The notes below the pieces were generated by a model, which did no database searches, was not told the DNA's origin, and saw only the letters and a program-made list of their open reading frames with translations. Shown here piece after piece: positions 44,122 to 56,088 of a DNA stretch of 64,000 nt (the first letter of the stretch is position 1; every line of letters starts with the position of its first letter). The DNA is from Adiantum capillus-veneris (taxonomy: Eukaryota; Streptophyta; Polypodiopsida; Polypodiales; Pteridaceae): the NCBI GenBank assembly GCA_014529385.2, contig CM043944.1, forward strand, positions 69,552,895 to 69,616,894, given 5' to 3'. The translations under genes and the position numbers were made by a program.

Positions 44122-46280
44122 TGGGCTGAGGAAATCCCCTTATTTGAATGTATTGTGACCATGTCTGTATCATAGCTTATCATATAAGCGTACATCAGTG
44201 TAATTGTACCATGCCCGCATAGAGAGAGGTACCATAATTCACATCTTGACCCACTTACCTTGTATGCTATCATGACTGTATTAGGGTGTAGATGTATGGC
44301 ACGTGGCCTATGAATAAACATAAAAAATGTCTGAAAACAACAACAACTAAGCTCGTCCTTGACAGAGTAGCTAGTGCTATAGCAGAAACGTATGCAATGA
44401 TGGGTGTTGTACAACCATTGTACTAGTATGCCGTGCATACAAAGCCAAAAAATAGAAGAATAAGCCCATGGATTCAATGATTGTCTCAACCATGAGACTT
44501 ATGATGCATGCCTTGCATGATTACACTGGCATGGATACATCACAGTGCACTGTTGCGTAAACTGTGAGCTTATATCCACGTAGTGAAGATGGATGACAAT
44601 AGCATTGTGCTAAAAGTCATAAGAGAAGCCTTACTGGGCAGGAAAAGTGGAAAGCATTGTGGTGTGAATAGCAGCTTTGTATGGAGTCTGCACAAGCACT
44701 TGGCTTTGCACAGTAGAGAAATCTCTTGTGGCGAGGTTTCTGGTAGTTTGCTTGAATCCGGCTCATAGCCATCGGGACTATGCATGTGAGGTAGTATATG
44801 TAGCATATACACCCTCGTGTGATGTAAAAATTGTGCCTCCTTCATCAAGGCTAGCAACATGCCATGCCGATCTCCAGGAGATGCTCAAGAACTACCATGC
44901 CCTGACCATTGCCAGGCATGGGAATAAGCATTGTTGTTAAGTGAGAACATTGCTCACGCAAGCCTTGCTCGAATCTGAGTGGTTGTTACCCACCGTGTGT
45001 TCAAAAAAAAAATTCAATAAAATCATGTGTTTGGTAACGCTCACAAGCCTTGCTTGTGCTTGAAGTGTTAAAACTGCACAAGCATGGAATAAGAAAATTT
45101 CACGGTAACATACATACCTGCTAAAGTACTCGCATCAACTTGTCGTGCCGTACTGGTTGGGTTCAATGTGAGCATGTTGTGCATGCTTTTATTGAAATTT
45201 CTTTACTTGTCGCAGTTTTGCTAAACAAAAAACAGCAAGTCTCGTCATGCTGAATAATGTTTGATGTACATGCCACAGGCCTTGCATGTATCGATATGCA
45301 ACAGGCCGTGCCTGAACACTGTGACATTTTTCCTCAACAAATATCTCTTGGAACAAATTCTCCTTCCACCAAAAGTCATGGTGTTGAAGGTTACTTTTAC
45401 TAATGAAAAAGTGTCTGCAAAATAAACTCATAAGCAAGTTAGCTTTAAATAATTGTGTGTATCGGCGAGCTTGTTGACCCACAGAGGTTGTTAACAACTT
45501 GCTTGTAACATGTTTATGGAGACTCGTAGCTACACTAGACCTGAGGATATCTTTCTTTTTACCTTGCTTCCCTTCAATGCTTGAATATTACGGCTATGGA
45601 TAGCTCACTTGTTGCTTGCATGCCTTAACAAGCTAGTCGCTCTATCAAAATTGCGGCAAACCATGGCAGCCCAAGATAACAGGATTGTCCTTCACTGCCC
45701 TTACGACCTTGCATGTAGCCCAGGGTGAGACGATTGTTCTTCCGAGGAATTGCTGTGGGATAAGGCCCCTAGGGTGACCTTAGGGCACCCTTAGGGTACC
45801 CACCATGTGTAAGCCACCGTGAGAAAACGCATGGCGATGGCGGGTCTGCAATGCAGGGAAGGAGAGGACGATGGCGTCGCCTGCAGACTGCGAGAGCGTA
45901 AGCCCATGTGTCAAAAAATCTCCCCCATCACAGCACGAGATTATGGAGCCAAACTGCTCTTTCTGTGGAGGTCGACCTCGAGCCTGTGTTCCTTGCAAGC
46001 GGGTATTCTTGCAGCCATCCCACAACCATCTCCTTCCGCCCTGCAGGGGAAGTTTCCCATATTCATGGCCCGTCCTTGCTCTTGAGCATGCAAAGGCATG
46101 CAAAGAAGTGTATCGAGAGAGAAGAACCCCCCCTTCTTGACAGCACCATAGCCTCCTTGGGCATGGAAGAGAGAGAGACCCTGAGAGGCCATGCCTCATG
46201 CTGAAATCGATCGAGGGAGAGGTGGAGAGAGAAAGAGAGAGAGTCTTTGCCCCTCCTCCATATCTCTCCCCTCTCCCTGT
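41297..46280. other. Interior of the LARD-like element, non-coding
   Basis: About 5 kb without a recognisable domain. It contains a (GA)n run at 44069-44117 and many copies of short words such as GCCTTGC and CATGCC. The 170-codon frame at 46292-45780 on the minus strand is low in complexity and has no family features, so I do not call it a gene. Confidence 0.6.
44069..44117. repeat. (GA)n microsatellite
   Basis: About 24 uninterrupted GA units. Confidence 0.97.
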
Positions 46281-46291
46281 CTCTGATACCA
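46281..46291 (-). promoter_or_regulatory. Primer-binding site, initiator tRNA-Met type
   Basis: The minus strand reads TGGTATCAGAGACAGG. The plant initiator-Met primer site is TGGTATCAGAGC followed by similar bases, so only one position differs over the first sixteen. Confidence 0.88.
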
Positions 46292-46292
46292 A

Positions 46293-46461
46293 TATAAGAT
46301 CGAGGGGAGATTGAAATGCCAGATCTTCCTCCCAGCCAACCTATTATAGGAGAGTCCTTTGCCCTAAACGGATCCCTGTCCACATCTTCAGTTCGGCCCT
46401 TGGCCTCCTAAGTCCTTGACTCCCCTAGGTCGGGCCCTACCCTCTACCCCTTGGCCTGACA
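46293..46461 (-). repeat. 5' LTR of the LARD-like element
   Basis: 169 bp, paired with 41123-41296. It is followed by the target duplication AATAG at 46462-46466. Confidence 0.88.
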
Positions 46462-46466
46462 AATAG

Positions 46467-48640
46467 AGAAGGGGGGGAAGGGAGGAATGACACCAAAAAT
46501 CAGGTATTGGTTTCTTATCCTTGTTGAACACATGTTTACAAGGATTTCCATGTTGATACAACGATGAGATTTATAGCTCACGTCTCTATAGCTCATGGCT
46601 CCATAGTGAGCTTTCTCTCCCACCACAAAGTGCACAAAAGAGTTCTTTGTATTGGAAGCGAGATTTACTAAGAAAGCTACACCCACACTCATTAAGTGAT
46701 CCCAATTAGAGCTGTAGAGCACAATACTCAAAGCAAGAAAAAACTCATGATGACTATCTTATTGAAAAGGAATGAGCCTTTAAATACGCTAAATTGCAAA
46801 CTAGAAATTTTTCCCCAATTAAGGGAATTCTAGCGACCTACAAAAACAATTTGATTGAAAATCTTCCAAACTTAACCTACCTAATAAACCATTGATATGC
46901 CCTAGGAAGACAATAATCTAACACTTTGAAAAGTCCACAAAAAATATATATTTTTTAGTCTCTTATAGAGAGCCCTCTTTCATTCAGAAGCTCATAGCCT
47001 ATTGGCCTATCAAGGCCTTCATATTTGGAAATTTTGAGGAGGTGGTATCCCTCTCTCACCCTCTAAGTACATGAGCTCCACTTCAAGGGGAGGCAACAAC
47101 AGAACCATCGTTGCTCCCAACTTTTCCCTAAAAAACGAATTCATCTCATGGGCATGGGAACAGGCCCCCTCACATGATGCTACATCATCATCCCCTTCAC
47201 GCTCAGCCCCATGACTACTGCTTGATGTGTGTGCACACAGGACCACCAGCTCATCCAACCATAGCTAAGGAGCTCCCAAGGAGCTTTCCCTCCATGCCTT
47301 GATGCTCCAAGTGATGCATCACTCTACACCTAATACCCCACATCTGTAGCTCGTGCTACATGTGGGTTCTCTTTGATGCCACATAGATACTCCTCATACT
47401 TTCAAACTTCAAAGTCCCCCAACCTCATAAAAATTTCAAAAAAAAAATCTTTTAATTCCTCCCACTTTGAGTATCTTCCCTGTGTTGCTGAGAGACCTAG
47501 TGACCACCAGGACGTAAAACCCATCCAAAGGTCTGTTTTGTTGACTTTGATCCATGCAAGCCTCATCCCATTTTAAAAATCCAAGGCCCACAACTCAAGG
47601 CCACCAAAATTGACAAAAAAACATATTGTAGAGAACCTCAAATACCACATTGCAGAGTATAACTTCAGCACTTCAAACACCTAGACTTTCCATTCCCAGT
47701 TGTCCCTTTCTATAGCCTTTGTGGCACAGAAAACCACATCAAGCATACAGTTCCACCACCACTTGCCTGCCCTAGGCTTTCACACCTGCTTTAGTACTCA
47801 GGCTTGCACTCATAGGCACCCATAACAGTGCATAGGCCACTTCACAACATTGACCAACTTTGGTTGCACCGTCCTGTGTAGGATCCTCTTCCCAATTTTG
47901 TCGAGCTTTTATTTTAGCTTTTATTTGCATGTAGGCCATTCCTTTTTTTTCTTTTTTCATCTGGCTTGAGTCCCAAGGTTCATTTGGAGCCCGGATAAAG
48001 TTGTCGGTGCCTTCAAAAAGTATGGCCCCTAAGGGTGCATGAGAACCCTCTCCACTACCATTGCCACATCATCATCAATGTGTTGCCCATTGACACCCAA
48101 AACCTCCACCAACATCACCCAGTAGGACACCGGTAACCTTGTGTGCAACCGCATGGAACATTGCTACCAAACACCATAGGCACAAGCTCAAAAGAGATCC
48201 TCTCACCCCGGAGGGGTCCACTTAAAGATATGTAAGTGTAGCGCGTGATTTCATCCGGAGACGTTTTTTATTTACAATACATTTATAGAATTACATGTAC
48301 AAGAGGAGTTTAAAAAGTGAACATGTATACAAAGTTACATGTTTATAAAGGAAGAGGGGTCTTTTAATTCATGATGAAGTGTGTGTGTAGAGGGGTTTTA
48401 AAAACAACCTCTTGAACGCACATGCTATAGGTATTTTTGAAAGGTGTAACCCCTGATCTCTTGCCCTTTGATGCATCCAAATGTGGGTGCTAATGTAGGC
48501 TTTATACCCCACAACCATACCTTTCCTCTATACATGTGGCATTGGAGGATTCCACGTGGCAAATTACCCTCACTTGGAACTCAAACTCTAGAAAAAATAA
48601 TCAAAAACAAATTTGGCCACTTTAATGCTCGACAAAATGG
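46467..48640. other. Unassigned intergenic DNA
   Basis: About 2.2 kb with no recognised gene. A stretch at about 48236-48440 shares end-like words (TAGCGCGTGATTT at the left, GAACGCACATGCTATAG at the right) with 50890-51080 and may be a diverged copy of the same miniature element. Confidence 0.4.
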
Positions 48641-50193
48641 GATTTTGAAAAGGATGAATAGGAAAATGATGAAACGAGTACAGAGCATGTGACTACATGC
48701 ATGCCTACCACCGAAAGCTTTTGACAAAAGAAATAAGTATGTTTGTGTACTTCATTAACCAATCACGCTCAATGAAATTGGGTGGGGGGGTTCCAAAAGA
48801 GGCATGGGCAGGTAAACAAATGAATTATGCATTTCTCAAAGTGTTTGGGTGCGAGGCTTTTATGAACATAGATAGAAGCCTAAGGTCAAAGATAGATGCA
48901 AATTCCAAAAAGTGTTTCTTCATTGGCTATGGATAAGCTAGCTTTGGGTATCCCCTATGGAATCCTAAAGATGGTAAAATCTTTAGAATTAGGGATGTAG
49001 TTTTCAACGAGCAACACATGTACAAAGATCTTTTGGTAAGGAAAACAAACAAAAGATATAGGTGAGGAGTACATGTAGCTTGAGCACAATGAAGACTCAA
49101 GGAGTGCAAACCGTGACAACGTGCAACAACGTCAACCAAATGAGGAGCCTCAACCTATGCCCCAAAGATCTAGGAGAGAAAGTAGAACTCCAGAAATGTT
49201 TGTTCCTTCCTCCAACCATCTCTTAGTCTCAGATTCTAGAGATCCAAAATCATACAAAGAAGAAGTTATGTAACAAAAATCCAAAGAAGAATGGATGAAG
49301 ATCATGCAAGTGGAGATTGACTCATCACATCTCGCAACCAAACATGGAAGTTGGTTGAGTTGACTCAAGGTAAGTGGGCACTATAGAACAAATGGGTGTA
49401 TAAGCTAAAGGAAGAAGAAGGTGGGAAGACAACATACAGGTCCATGCTTGTGTGGTAAAAGGGTTTCTCAAAAGAAAGGTATTGATTTCAATGAAATATT
49501 TCCTCATGTTATGAACTCAACCGGGCTTAAATAAAGCCTTGTGATTTCTCATGACTTAAATCTTGAGCAAATGGATGTAGATACAGCATTCCCTCATGGT
49601 GATTCATAGGAATAAACTTACATGCTTCAACCAACAGGATATGAAATAAAGAGTACGGAAAAATTGGTTTGCAAATTAAAGAAGAGTCTGTATGGTCTAA
49701 AGAAAGCATCAAGACATTGGTACTTTAAGCTCGATTGATTATGCTAGATCAATGATTTAGAAGATTCAACTCATATCAATGCGTCTAAAAAAAGAATTTG
49801 GGAGATGAGAAGTTCATTATCATAATGTTGTATATTGATGACATGCTGATTGCAAGTGCTAACATGAAAGATGTCAAAAACCTAAAAGAAGATCTCTATA
49901 AATCTTTTTCAATGGAATATTTAGGTACTATAAAGCGGATACTGAGTATGAATATATCAAGCGACATGACAAAGAAGACACGAAAGCTATCTCAAGAGGA
50001 TTACATCAAGAAGGTACTAAAGAGGGACAACTATAGCGAGGAAAGGTGAACACAAGTGAGAATCTTGTAGACATGTTTACAAAGGTGGTCAACAAGGAGA
50101 AGTTGATCGTCTTCAATTGACATTCAACGATTAGAAGCAAGGATGAAAAGCAGTCACATGTTTGGTGTGGAGATCAGTCTCCAAAAGGGAGAC
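48641..50193 (+). pseudogene. Decayed Ty1/copia pol (integrase end and reverse transcriptase)
   Basis: Plus strand. NGILKRMNRKMMKRVQSM and the block VFGCEAFMNIDRSLRSKID, followed by KKCFFIGYG and FRIRDVVFNE, are the conserved integrase C-terminal region of copia elements. Further on, FIIIMLYIDDMLIASANM is the RT catalytic box (YIDDM), followed by YLGTIKRILSMNI. Numerous stops and frameshifts separate these blocks. Sequence before about 48600 lacks the integrase catalytic core, so the 5' half is deleted. Confidence 0.85.
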
Positions 50194-50720
50194 TGTTAAG
50201 TATGGGGCCTAATTTACCCCTTGTAGGTTTTATTCTTAAAAACACACATTTGTAAGGCCCTCATTATGAGGATAATCCATGGTACGTAAGAAAAATCACT
50301 TGCCAAGAGACAAAAAATTCACGGTTGGCTAGAATATTTCCTTTTTACTGGAATATTATGGTCGAACGACGTCCAAAACATGATTGAAAAATGCTTCAGT
50401 GGCCAAAAGTCTTTGGCCGATGGCCAAATTCAATGGTCACACTGGCCAGTTTGTGGGCGGACTTTTCTTCTTAAGGGAATCCACACATGGGCGCATGGAA
50501 GAATTCAACTCGGACTTGTCTACACAAGGGCAGCTACACGCAGCTGCCTCTCATAAGAGAGAATAGCCCTTTTGTCCTATAAAAGGAGGCCTATTCTACA
50601 CACAAAATTATTGTGGTGCATTTGTGAAGTTGATGAAGCAAGGTGCATGTGAGCTTGTGAGAGTGATGTAAGGCAAGAGTTTCATTAAGGGTATTATCCC
50701 TTTGTAGCCTGCTTCTAGTT
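50181..50720 (+). repeat. Polypurine tract and 3' LTR of the copia element
   Basis: CCAAAAGGGAGAC (50181-50193) precedes TGTTAAGTATGGGGCC at 50194, the standard copia tract and LTR start. The next 0.5 kb is non-coding and contains a likely transcript start region (TATAAAAGGAGGCC at about 50578). The right end is approximate because the 5' LTR is missing from the window. Confidence 0.7.
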
Positions 50721-50724
50721 TGAA

Positions 50725-50982
50725 GTACAAAGCCCTTGGGGGGTGCATTATGTAATCATATTAATGTATAGCGTGATTTCGAAAGGAGGGGTTTTAAAAT
50801 GACACTTTTTTAGCCAATTTAATAGAGATACATTAAAAGGAGTTTAGGGTTTAGTACAAAGCCCTCGGGGGTGCACTATGTAATCATGTTAATGTATAGC
50901 GTGAGTTTTAAAGGAGGGGTTTTAAAATGATACTTTTTTAGTCAATTTAACAGAGATACATTAAAATAAGGGGGTTTTATAT
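50725..50982 (+). repeat. Tandem duplication, 129-bp period
   Basis: Copies begin at GTACAAAGCCCT (50725 and 50854) and run through AATGTATAGCGTGA and GAGGGGTTTTAAAATGA to AGAGATACATTAAAA. They are about 90 percent alike by eye. Confidence 0.88.
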
Positions 50983-51189
50983 TCAATTCTAGAAAAAATT
51001 CCTAAAATAAAGGGTCATTTTATTCATTTAGACATGTTAAAAGAGGGATTTTTTTAACACCCCATGAACGCGTGTTATATAGGGGGTACTGAATGGTGAG
51101 CCCCGTGAGACAAATTCATTGAGTGGATGCTTTCGTGTGGACGTACGATGGTCAATTTGCCTTAGGTAATACATAAAAGAGCATTATGA
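50983..51189. other. Short non-coding spacer
   Basis: Ends with ATGAACGCGTGTTATATAGG near 51063-51080, which is loosely inverse to TATAGCGTGAGTTTTAAAGG near 50895 and may mark a miniature inverted-repeat element. Confidence 0.3.
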
Positions 51190-51730
51190 ACTAATGGCTC
51201 GGTACTAGAACCCTATGGCCCTAGGGCCATAGGGTGCTATCTATGTTAGTGAGGAACTCTATGGCCCTAGGGTCATAGGATGCTCTATTATTGAGGCATT
51301 ATAAGATTTGGCCATAAGGTGCTTTTTTTTGTGGACATAAGAAACACATACTCAACTTTTGCACCTTTATGTTCGCAAGGAACATAGGGTGGTCAAGTTT
51401 CCTTGTGCACTACATACAAAATATTTTTGTACTGCATACAAACATTACCTAATGGCTCTCTATTGACATTTTTTGGCCCCATAGTCATAATCTCAACTTT
51501 TTGCATCCTTACATAAAAAAGGAATCATATAACCTGAAGGCCATAGGGTGGTCAATTTGACTTTGGTAATACATACAAAAGAATTATGTATTGATGGCTA
51601 TGTACTAGAACCCTATGGCCCTAGTCCATAGGGTGATATCTATGTTAGTGAGAAACTCTATGGCTCTAGGGTCATATGATAACCTCTATTACAAACACCT
51701 TATACTCCCAAGCCATAAGGTGCTTGTTGG
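51190..51730. repeat. Short block of the TATGGCCCTAGGGCCATAGGGTG minisatellite family
   Basis: Several diverged units with CCCTATGGCCCTAGGGCCATAG, GGTGCT and TAGTGAG words, related to the large array at 56650-59320. The core is nearly palindromic. Confidence 0.75.
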
Positions 51731-52126
51731 AGGAGCGACTCACACACCCATGAAGTGCATGCAAACACTACCTAGATCAACATAATGTCAATCGAGGACA
51801 CAGATGACATGATAGGCACACGGAGGAAATCTCTTTAGCTTGTCAGACTGAGACCATCCTACACATACAACACTCTGGAAGGCCAACTAAACCACAATCA
51901 AGAACCTCATTGCTCTCAACTACACCACCTAGACACATACACACATACGGAAGGTAACTCACCAAATCATGCCAGATTTGTACGCAACTTAAGGAACACC
52001 ATCCCCTCACTAGGATACACTTGTCCCTAAGCTTCTACACTCAAAACCCTCACTCTAAACCCATCTGTGGAAAACGCGTAGGATGACAGAGCTGAATTTT
52101 GAAAGTGCTCAAAACTGAAATTTATG
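51731..52126. other. Unassigned spacer
   Basis: No gene or clear repeat seen. It may include the outer part of the left LTR of the element to its right. Confidence 0.4.
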
Positions 52127-52663
52127 AGTACCTATGCGTAGCTTATGTTGCCACAATTCTATAGACTACTAGCACGCAGAAAACAGACATCGTTTGATAC
52201 ACTTACGGCCACAAATAGCTCGTAGATGCGTCGGTGTGTGTGCTTCGTCTCGCGTGGAATGCTTGGCGTTGTTGCGCAGCTCTCCTCGAGCCTACAACAA
52301 CGGTGCAGTCAGATCTCCAATGTGTTGATCGAGCCGGGCGTAGCTAGAGGATAAAGCTCACGCTCACTCTCTTTCTCTCTCACACATAGTAGACGGCAGC
52401 GCTAAAGTTTTGATTATGATTAAAGTCTTTTTTTTACAAAATGACCTAGGCACCTTATATACTAAGGCTACCTTAGGTTTAACCAAAAATGGGGTTGAAA
52501 GGGTCAAATGGCTTTGTATTTGCACCCCAGCTTCTGAAACTAGAATGATTACTCATTACAAATGACGTTTATAGCCATAATCTGCAGCATCTCATAACTC
52601 GCAAAAGATAAGACTTTGGTACGAAACTTGAGTTATGTTGTGTTGTTGACCCAGCGGTCAACA
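52127..52663 (-). repeat. 3' LTR of the 52-56 kb element
   Basis: 537 bp, next to the polypurine tract at about 52664-52675. It may extend further left than drawn, because the partner copy could have lost its end in the deletion. Confidence 0.8.
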
Positions 52664-52675
52664 CTCCCCCCTTCC

Positions 52676-54375
52676 GCGTTCATGTCGTCCCAGACATGAC
52701 CTGATTGTCGATGGCGATGTGCTCTTTGCTGTCGTTTTGGCTTCATCTGTTGCACTGCTTGTAACTTTGTCAAACCACAACAAGAACTATGATCCATTAG
52801 AGCGGACATCTATCATCATAACCATTCATCTTTTGAGATCCTCTGATTGCTTTTATGTCTGCTCTTCTTCATTGTGGACTTCTTTGTTCCTGTGCAATCA
52901 TGTTGTTAGTGTTGTCTGCAGCTTTGTCATTGTAGGCCATTCTTCGACTCGCCATTGAGAAGAAGTATGCTATGATCTGAAATTGGTGCTCCAAATCATT
53001 TGTCAATTGATTTGAGTAGCATTTCCTGATTGTTGATGTAGAAGGAATATGTACAAGAGGATGGTGATAGGTGTCTTTAGATTAGGGTCTAAAACCTAGT
53101 TGACCAAAGGGAAAAAACACGATGGGAAAAAAATGCCTTTGGTATACGCTCTTATTGGAGTTGAGCAGTTGAACGTGAAGTACATGTTCATGAAAGGTGA
53201 GTGCTTGGGTGAAACAGGGAAAGAGTGCCTTATGCAAGTGCCAATTATGGGACACTCTATATGCATATGAGAAATTTGTCACCAAAAGCATGCAATGTGA
53301 AAGAAGGAGATGATGGGTGTTTCGAGGAATAAATGTAGCACATGTGACATCAAAATATGTCTCAATAGCTTCCACCTTTCCAAGAAGGGTTGTCGATGTA
53401 GAAGTTTCTCCACTCGTATCTCACTGTGCTCAGTACGTGAGTGTCTTTTGGACCTTCTCCTTCACTTCACCAGACTTAAGTACTTAGACTTCGACTCTTT
53501 TGCTCACCTATACCAACATGAGCGACACAACGTAAATATGCTCAACTCTTCCAGCTTGAGCAGTACCTAGAATATCTAAGACGCTTAGACCACAGAGAAT
53601 ATTACTTGAACCTTTGGGACTAACACCTCACTCATTTTGTGGCTTAGCTACTCGACTTTGACTTGTATGACTTGTCGGTTGCATGTTGACACTGCTTTGT
53701 GACAAGTTCTTCGGCTGTTGTAGTGGCTGCTGAGACATACTTCGTGAAGTTTCATCGTTTTCCTGTACCTTCTTCTCTTTGTAGTGCTCAGGCCTCTGGT
53801 CAGTCATTTCTTCATGTGGATTATGGATTTTTTTATTTTTTCTTAATAATAAACAAAGAAAATCTTTAAAAAACTTAACAAAAGAAAATCATTCAAATAG
53901 AAATCTAAATGCTATGTACACTATACACATGTCCCTAGGGGCTCATATATGGATTTTGTCCCCATACTCCTCTGTAACACTACTATGAGGGCATATACTC
54001 TAAATTTTGTCAAACAATTATCACAATAAAATGCAAAAATTCAATGCATCTCACAAAACATTGCCCTCTAATAGTCATAATGTTAGGTCCGCATTCAGAA
54101 TGCCTCCCCCTTCCTATTTGGAGTCATCCTTTACGACAGGGTATCGCAAAAGGTATGTGTTGTGCTTGGGCAATTAAAAGTTGTGCGTATGCAGGCCTTG
54201 TAATGTAGCCCTATTATTCATACACAGTCAATGCATGGAAAAGATTTATGTTGTGCAAGATGTGGGTATAAGCAATTTTCTTATTGGCATTTGTTGGTGA
54301 GGCTTCCTATTCTAAGCAATGTAATGGTCTTTGAAGCTCCTGTATCGTTTCTTGATTGAAGTGACTTGCTCTCTT
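52676..54375. other. Interior of the 52-56 kb element, no clear gene
   Basis: No domain was recognised. A T6CCC-type paired motif lies on the minus strand at about 53108-53140. It matches those near 24028 and 2930, which suggests remnants of another LTR family inside this element. Confidence 0.4.
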
Positions 54376-54930
54376 CTAACTGTACTGTAATAGTAGGAAG
54401 AATTGTAAGAATTCAAGTGGCGATGCACTGACAGCAGTTTTGTTGTTCTTCTTTGGGACCCATTTCTTTGCAATTATTGGGTGTTTTGTTGTTGGCTCTC
54501 GTTTGGGAACCCATACTTTCCCGTGCTTCGTTTGTGTTTGAAGAGACTTCTTTGGGATCCACCTTTTTGTTGTGTGAGTTGACAGTGGTCTTTGCTTCAG
54601 CCCTTGTACGCTTGGTTGGGGATGGGATTCAGGCTTTGAAAGTTGATACTGTGGTTGTTTTGGAATCCAAATGAATTCCTGACTTTTTTGTGCTTGAATC
54701 AACTTCTTTGGAGCCCAAACCTGAGTTGTGAAAGCTTGCGACTTTGTGATATTCTTACCCGTTCGTGCACGCTTTCCTTTTTTTTGTTTTGGTGTTGGAT
54801 CTTGTGATTTGTCATTAAATATCTTTGTCTTCTTGATCCATATCTGTTTTTGGCCGATCTGGCTTTTTGGTATCCAGATTTGTCGAGCTTTTTGGCTTTG
54901 ACTTGTTGTCCTGTTCTTTTGACCTGTCAT
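54376..54930 (-). CDS. Lys/Gln-rich protein with W-x-P-K repeats
   Basis: 184 residues from ATG 54930. Seven short repeats follow one another at irregular spacing: WIPKSQ, WIKKTK, WAPKKL, WIPKQP, WIPKKS, WVPKRE and WVPKKN. Between them the chain is rich in K, Q, T and S, so it is very basic and probably disordered. There is no membrane segment or known domain. It lies in the interior of an LTR element, downstream of the protease on the same strand. W-(I/V)-P-K words occur in the gag-like proteins of some plant retroelements, so RNA binding is a reasonable guess. The C-terminal FLQFFLLLQYS tail may be read-on rather than original. Confidence 0.45.
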   Translation of the reverse strand: MTGQKNRTTSQSQKARQIWIPKSQIGQKQIWIKKTKIFNDKSQDPTPKQKKGKRARTGKNITKSQAFTTQVWAPKKLIQAQKSQEFIWIPKQPQYQLSKPESHPQPSVQGLKQRPLSTHTTKRWIPKKSLQTQTKHGKVWVPKREPTTKHPIIAKKWVPKKNNKTAVSASPLEFLQFFLLLQYS

Positions 54931-55431
54931 GGTTGTTGCTGAAGGGGTTGGTGATAGTGATGGCTTGAATTGATGATACGGGATGTCGTAAGATTCATCA
55001 CTATCGCTACTATCCTCAACAAGGTTGACTTATTGTACTTTCCCTTGATTTTTTGGCTGGTAGTGGAAAGTTACTGTCTGTTTGCTCGTGGGTGGTAGTT
55101 TCTTGGAGGACTTTTCTAGCCCATTGATTAGATCATTGTTAGCTCGTTGCTCCGGTCGTATTCCTCCTAGCTAATTCTTTGCATCCTTATTAGGATCCAC
55201 GTATGAGGATGCTTGTGGTGGCTGTGTCTTCACCGAGGACTTTGGAATCCACTTTTGATGCACTTTATTCGTGTAGCGATGACATTGATTCCCGAGTCGT
55301 TGATCTTCTTGAAGCTTGAAGTGTTCTACAGAGTCATAGAACTCATCGTCTTCTTCATCTTTTGATTCTCCACATTTCTTTGTTTGCTCCTTATTTCGAG
55401 AGCTTGTTGATGTTTGGATCTCTTTGTTTTC
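54931..55431. other. Interior of the 52-56 kb element, frame-broken coding-like DNA
   Basis: On the minus strand there are short acidic and basic blocks interrupted by stops. They probably link the protease part with the W-x-P-K protein in the original element. No domain recognised. Confidence 0.35.
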
Positions 55432-56088
55432 CTAGATTACACTCACTGCAAAATAAGGAACAACATCATAGCCATTTTCATCACAAAACTTTGTTGTGGG
55501 AGCATCCTCTACGACGCACACGTCCAGAGTAGCCAAGATGTGTTCCCATCCAAAAGGCTCTAACTCTTCTTCAAGAAATGGTTCTGGGATATAGTCCCTA
55601 TCCTCTATAACCCGCTCTAGGATAAATTCCTCACGTTTCAAGCTACCACATTGTGAAGCTCCACAAATCCACATTTCTTTAGGCTTACCTAACCAAGTTG
55701 GAAGTTCTGATCCTGCTACTGTGGCGGAATCAAACTCTTCAACCGGTGTTCTCGTCACATCCCTATAGCTATGGTCCCTCAAGTTTATCTTTGTTATGGT
55801 TTCCATATGTCTCAGGTATATATATGGTCATAACCCCAATCTTGGACCACTTTCAATTGTCGCATGAATGGTCTTCCCAGAATGATGTCATAGTTGTTCT
55901 TCTTGCCAAAGTCAACAACAGCAAAAGTGTGTTCATATTCAATGCCACAAGATGTAACAAGTACTTTTTCTAGGAGTCCTAGGGGCTTTTCCTTGTGTCC
56001 CTCTGCAAGCTGCAGGGTCATTCGTGTGGATATCAAGGTAGGTTTTCCCCATTTTTTTCCAAACCTCTTTGGTTGCAATGGCCACACT
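55432..56088 (-). pseudogene. Aspartic-protease fragment of the 52-56 kb element
   Basis: Two minus-strand frames, 56087-55812 and 55806-55432. The first has VLVTSCGIEYEHTFAVVDFG followed by NYDIILGRPFMRQLKVVQDWG, the C-terminal half of a retropepsin-like domain (the ILGRPF block). The N-terminal half with the catalytic D-S/T-G is absent because the frame begins at the LTR border. The second frame continues with an acidic linker. Confidence 0.65.

Larger units (their letters stand above)
41123..46461 (-). mobile_element. Non-autonomous LTR retrotransposon (LARD-like)
   Basis: Two short direct repeats, 41123-41296 (174 bp) and 46293-46461 (169 bp), bound the element. On the minus strand each starts TGTCA and ends CTTATA. 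After the 5' LTR (right copy) one spacer base precedes TGGTATCAGAG (46291-46281), the classical primer site for initiator tRNA-Met. Before the 3' LTR (left copy) lies AAGTGGGGAGTAA, a polypurine tract. The flanks carry AATAG/AATAG. The 5.0-kb interior has no recognisable gag or pol in any frame. Short LTRs resemble TRIM elements, while the long non-coding interior resembles LARD elements. Mobilisation would need proteins from another element. Confidence 0.88.

Noticed and set aside
45780-46383. 170-codon and overlapping frames near the LARD-like 5' LTR
   Set aside because: Low complexity, no family features, and frames are open on both strands, as expected from composition.
52100-52112. GTGCT as target duplication partner for the right flank at 56643
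   Set aside because: It does not adjoin the LTR border at 52127 and would need an LTR end without TG/CA. Probably chance.
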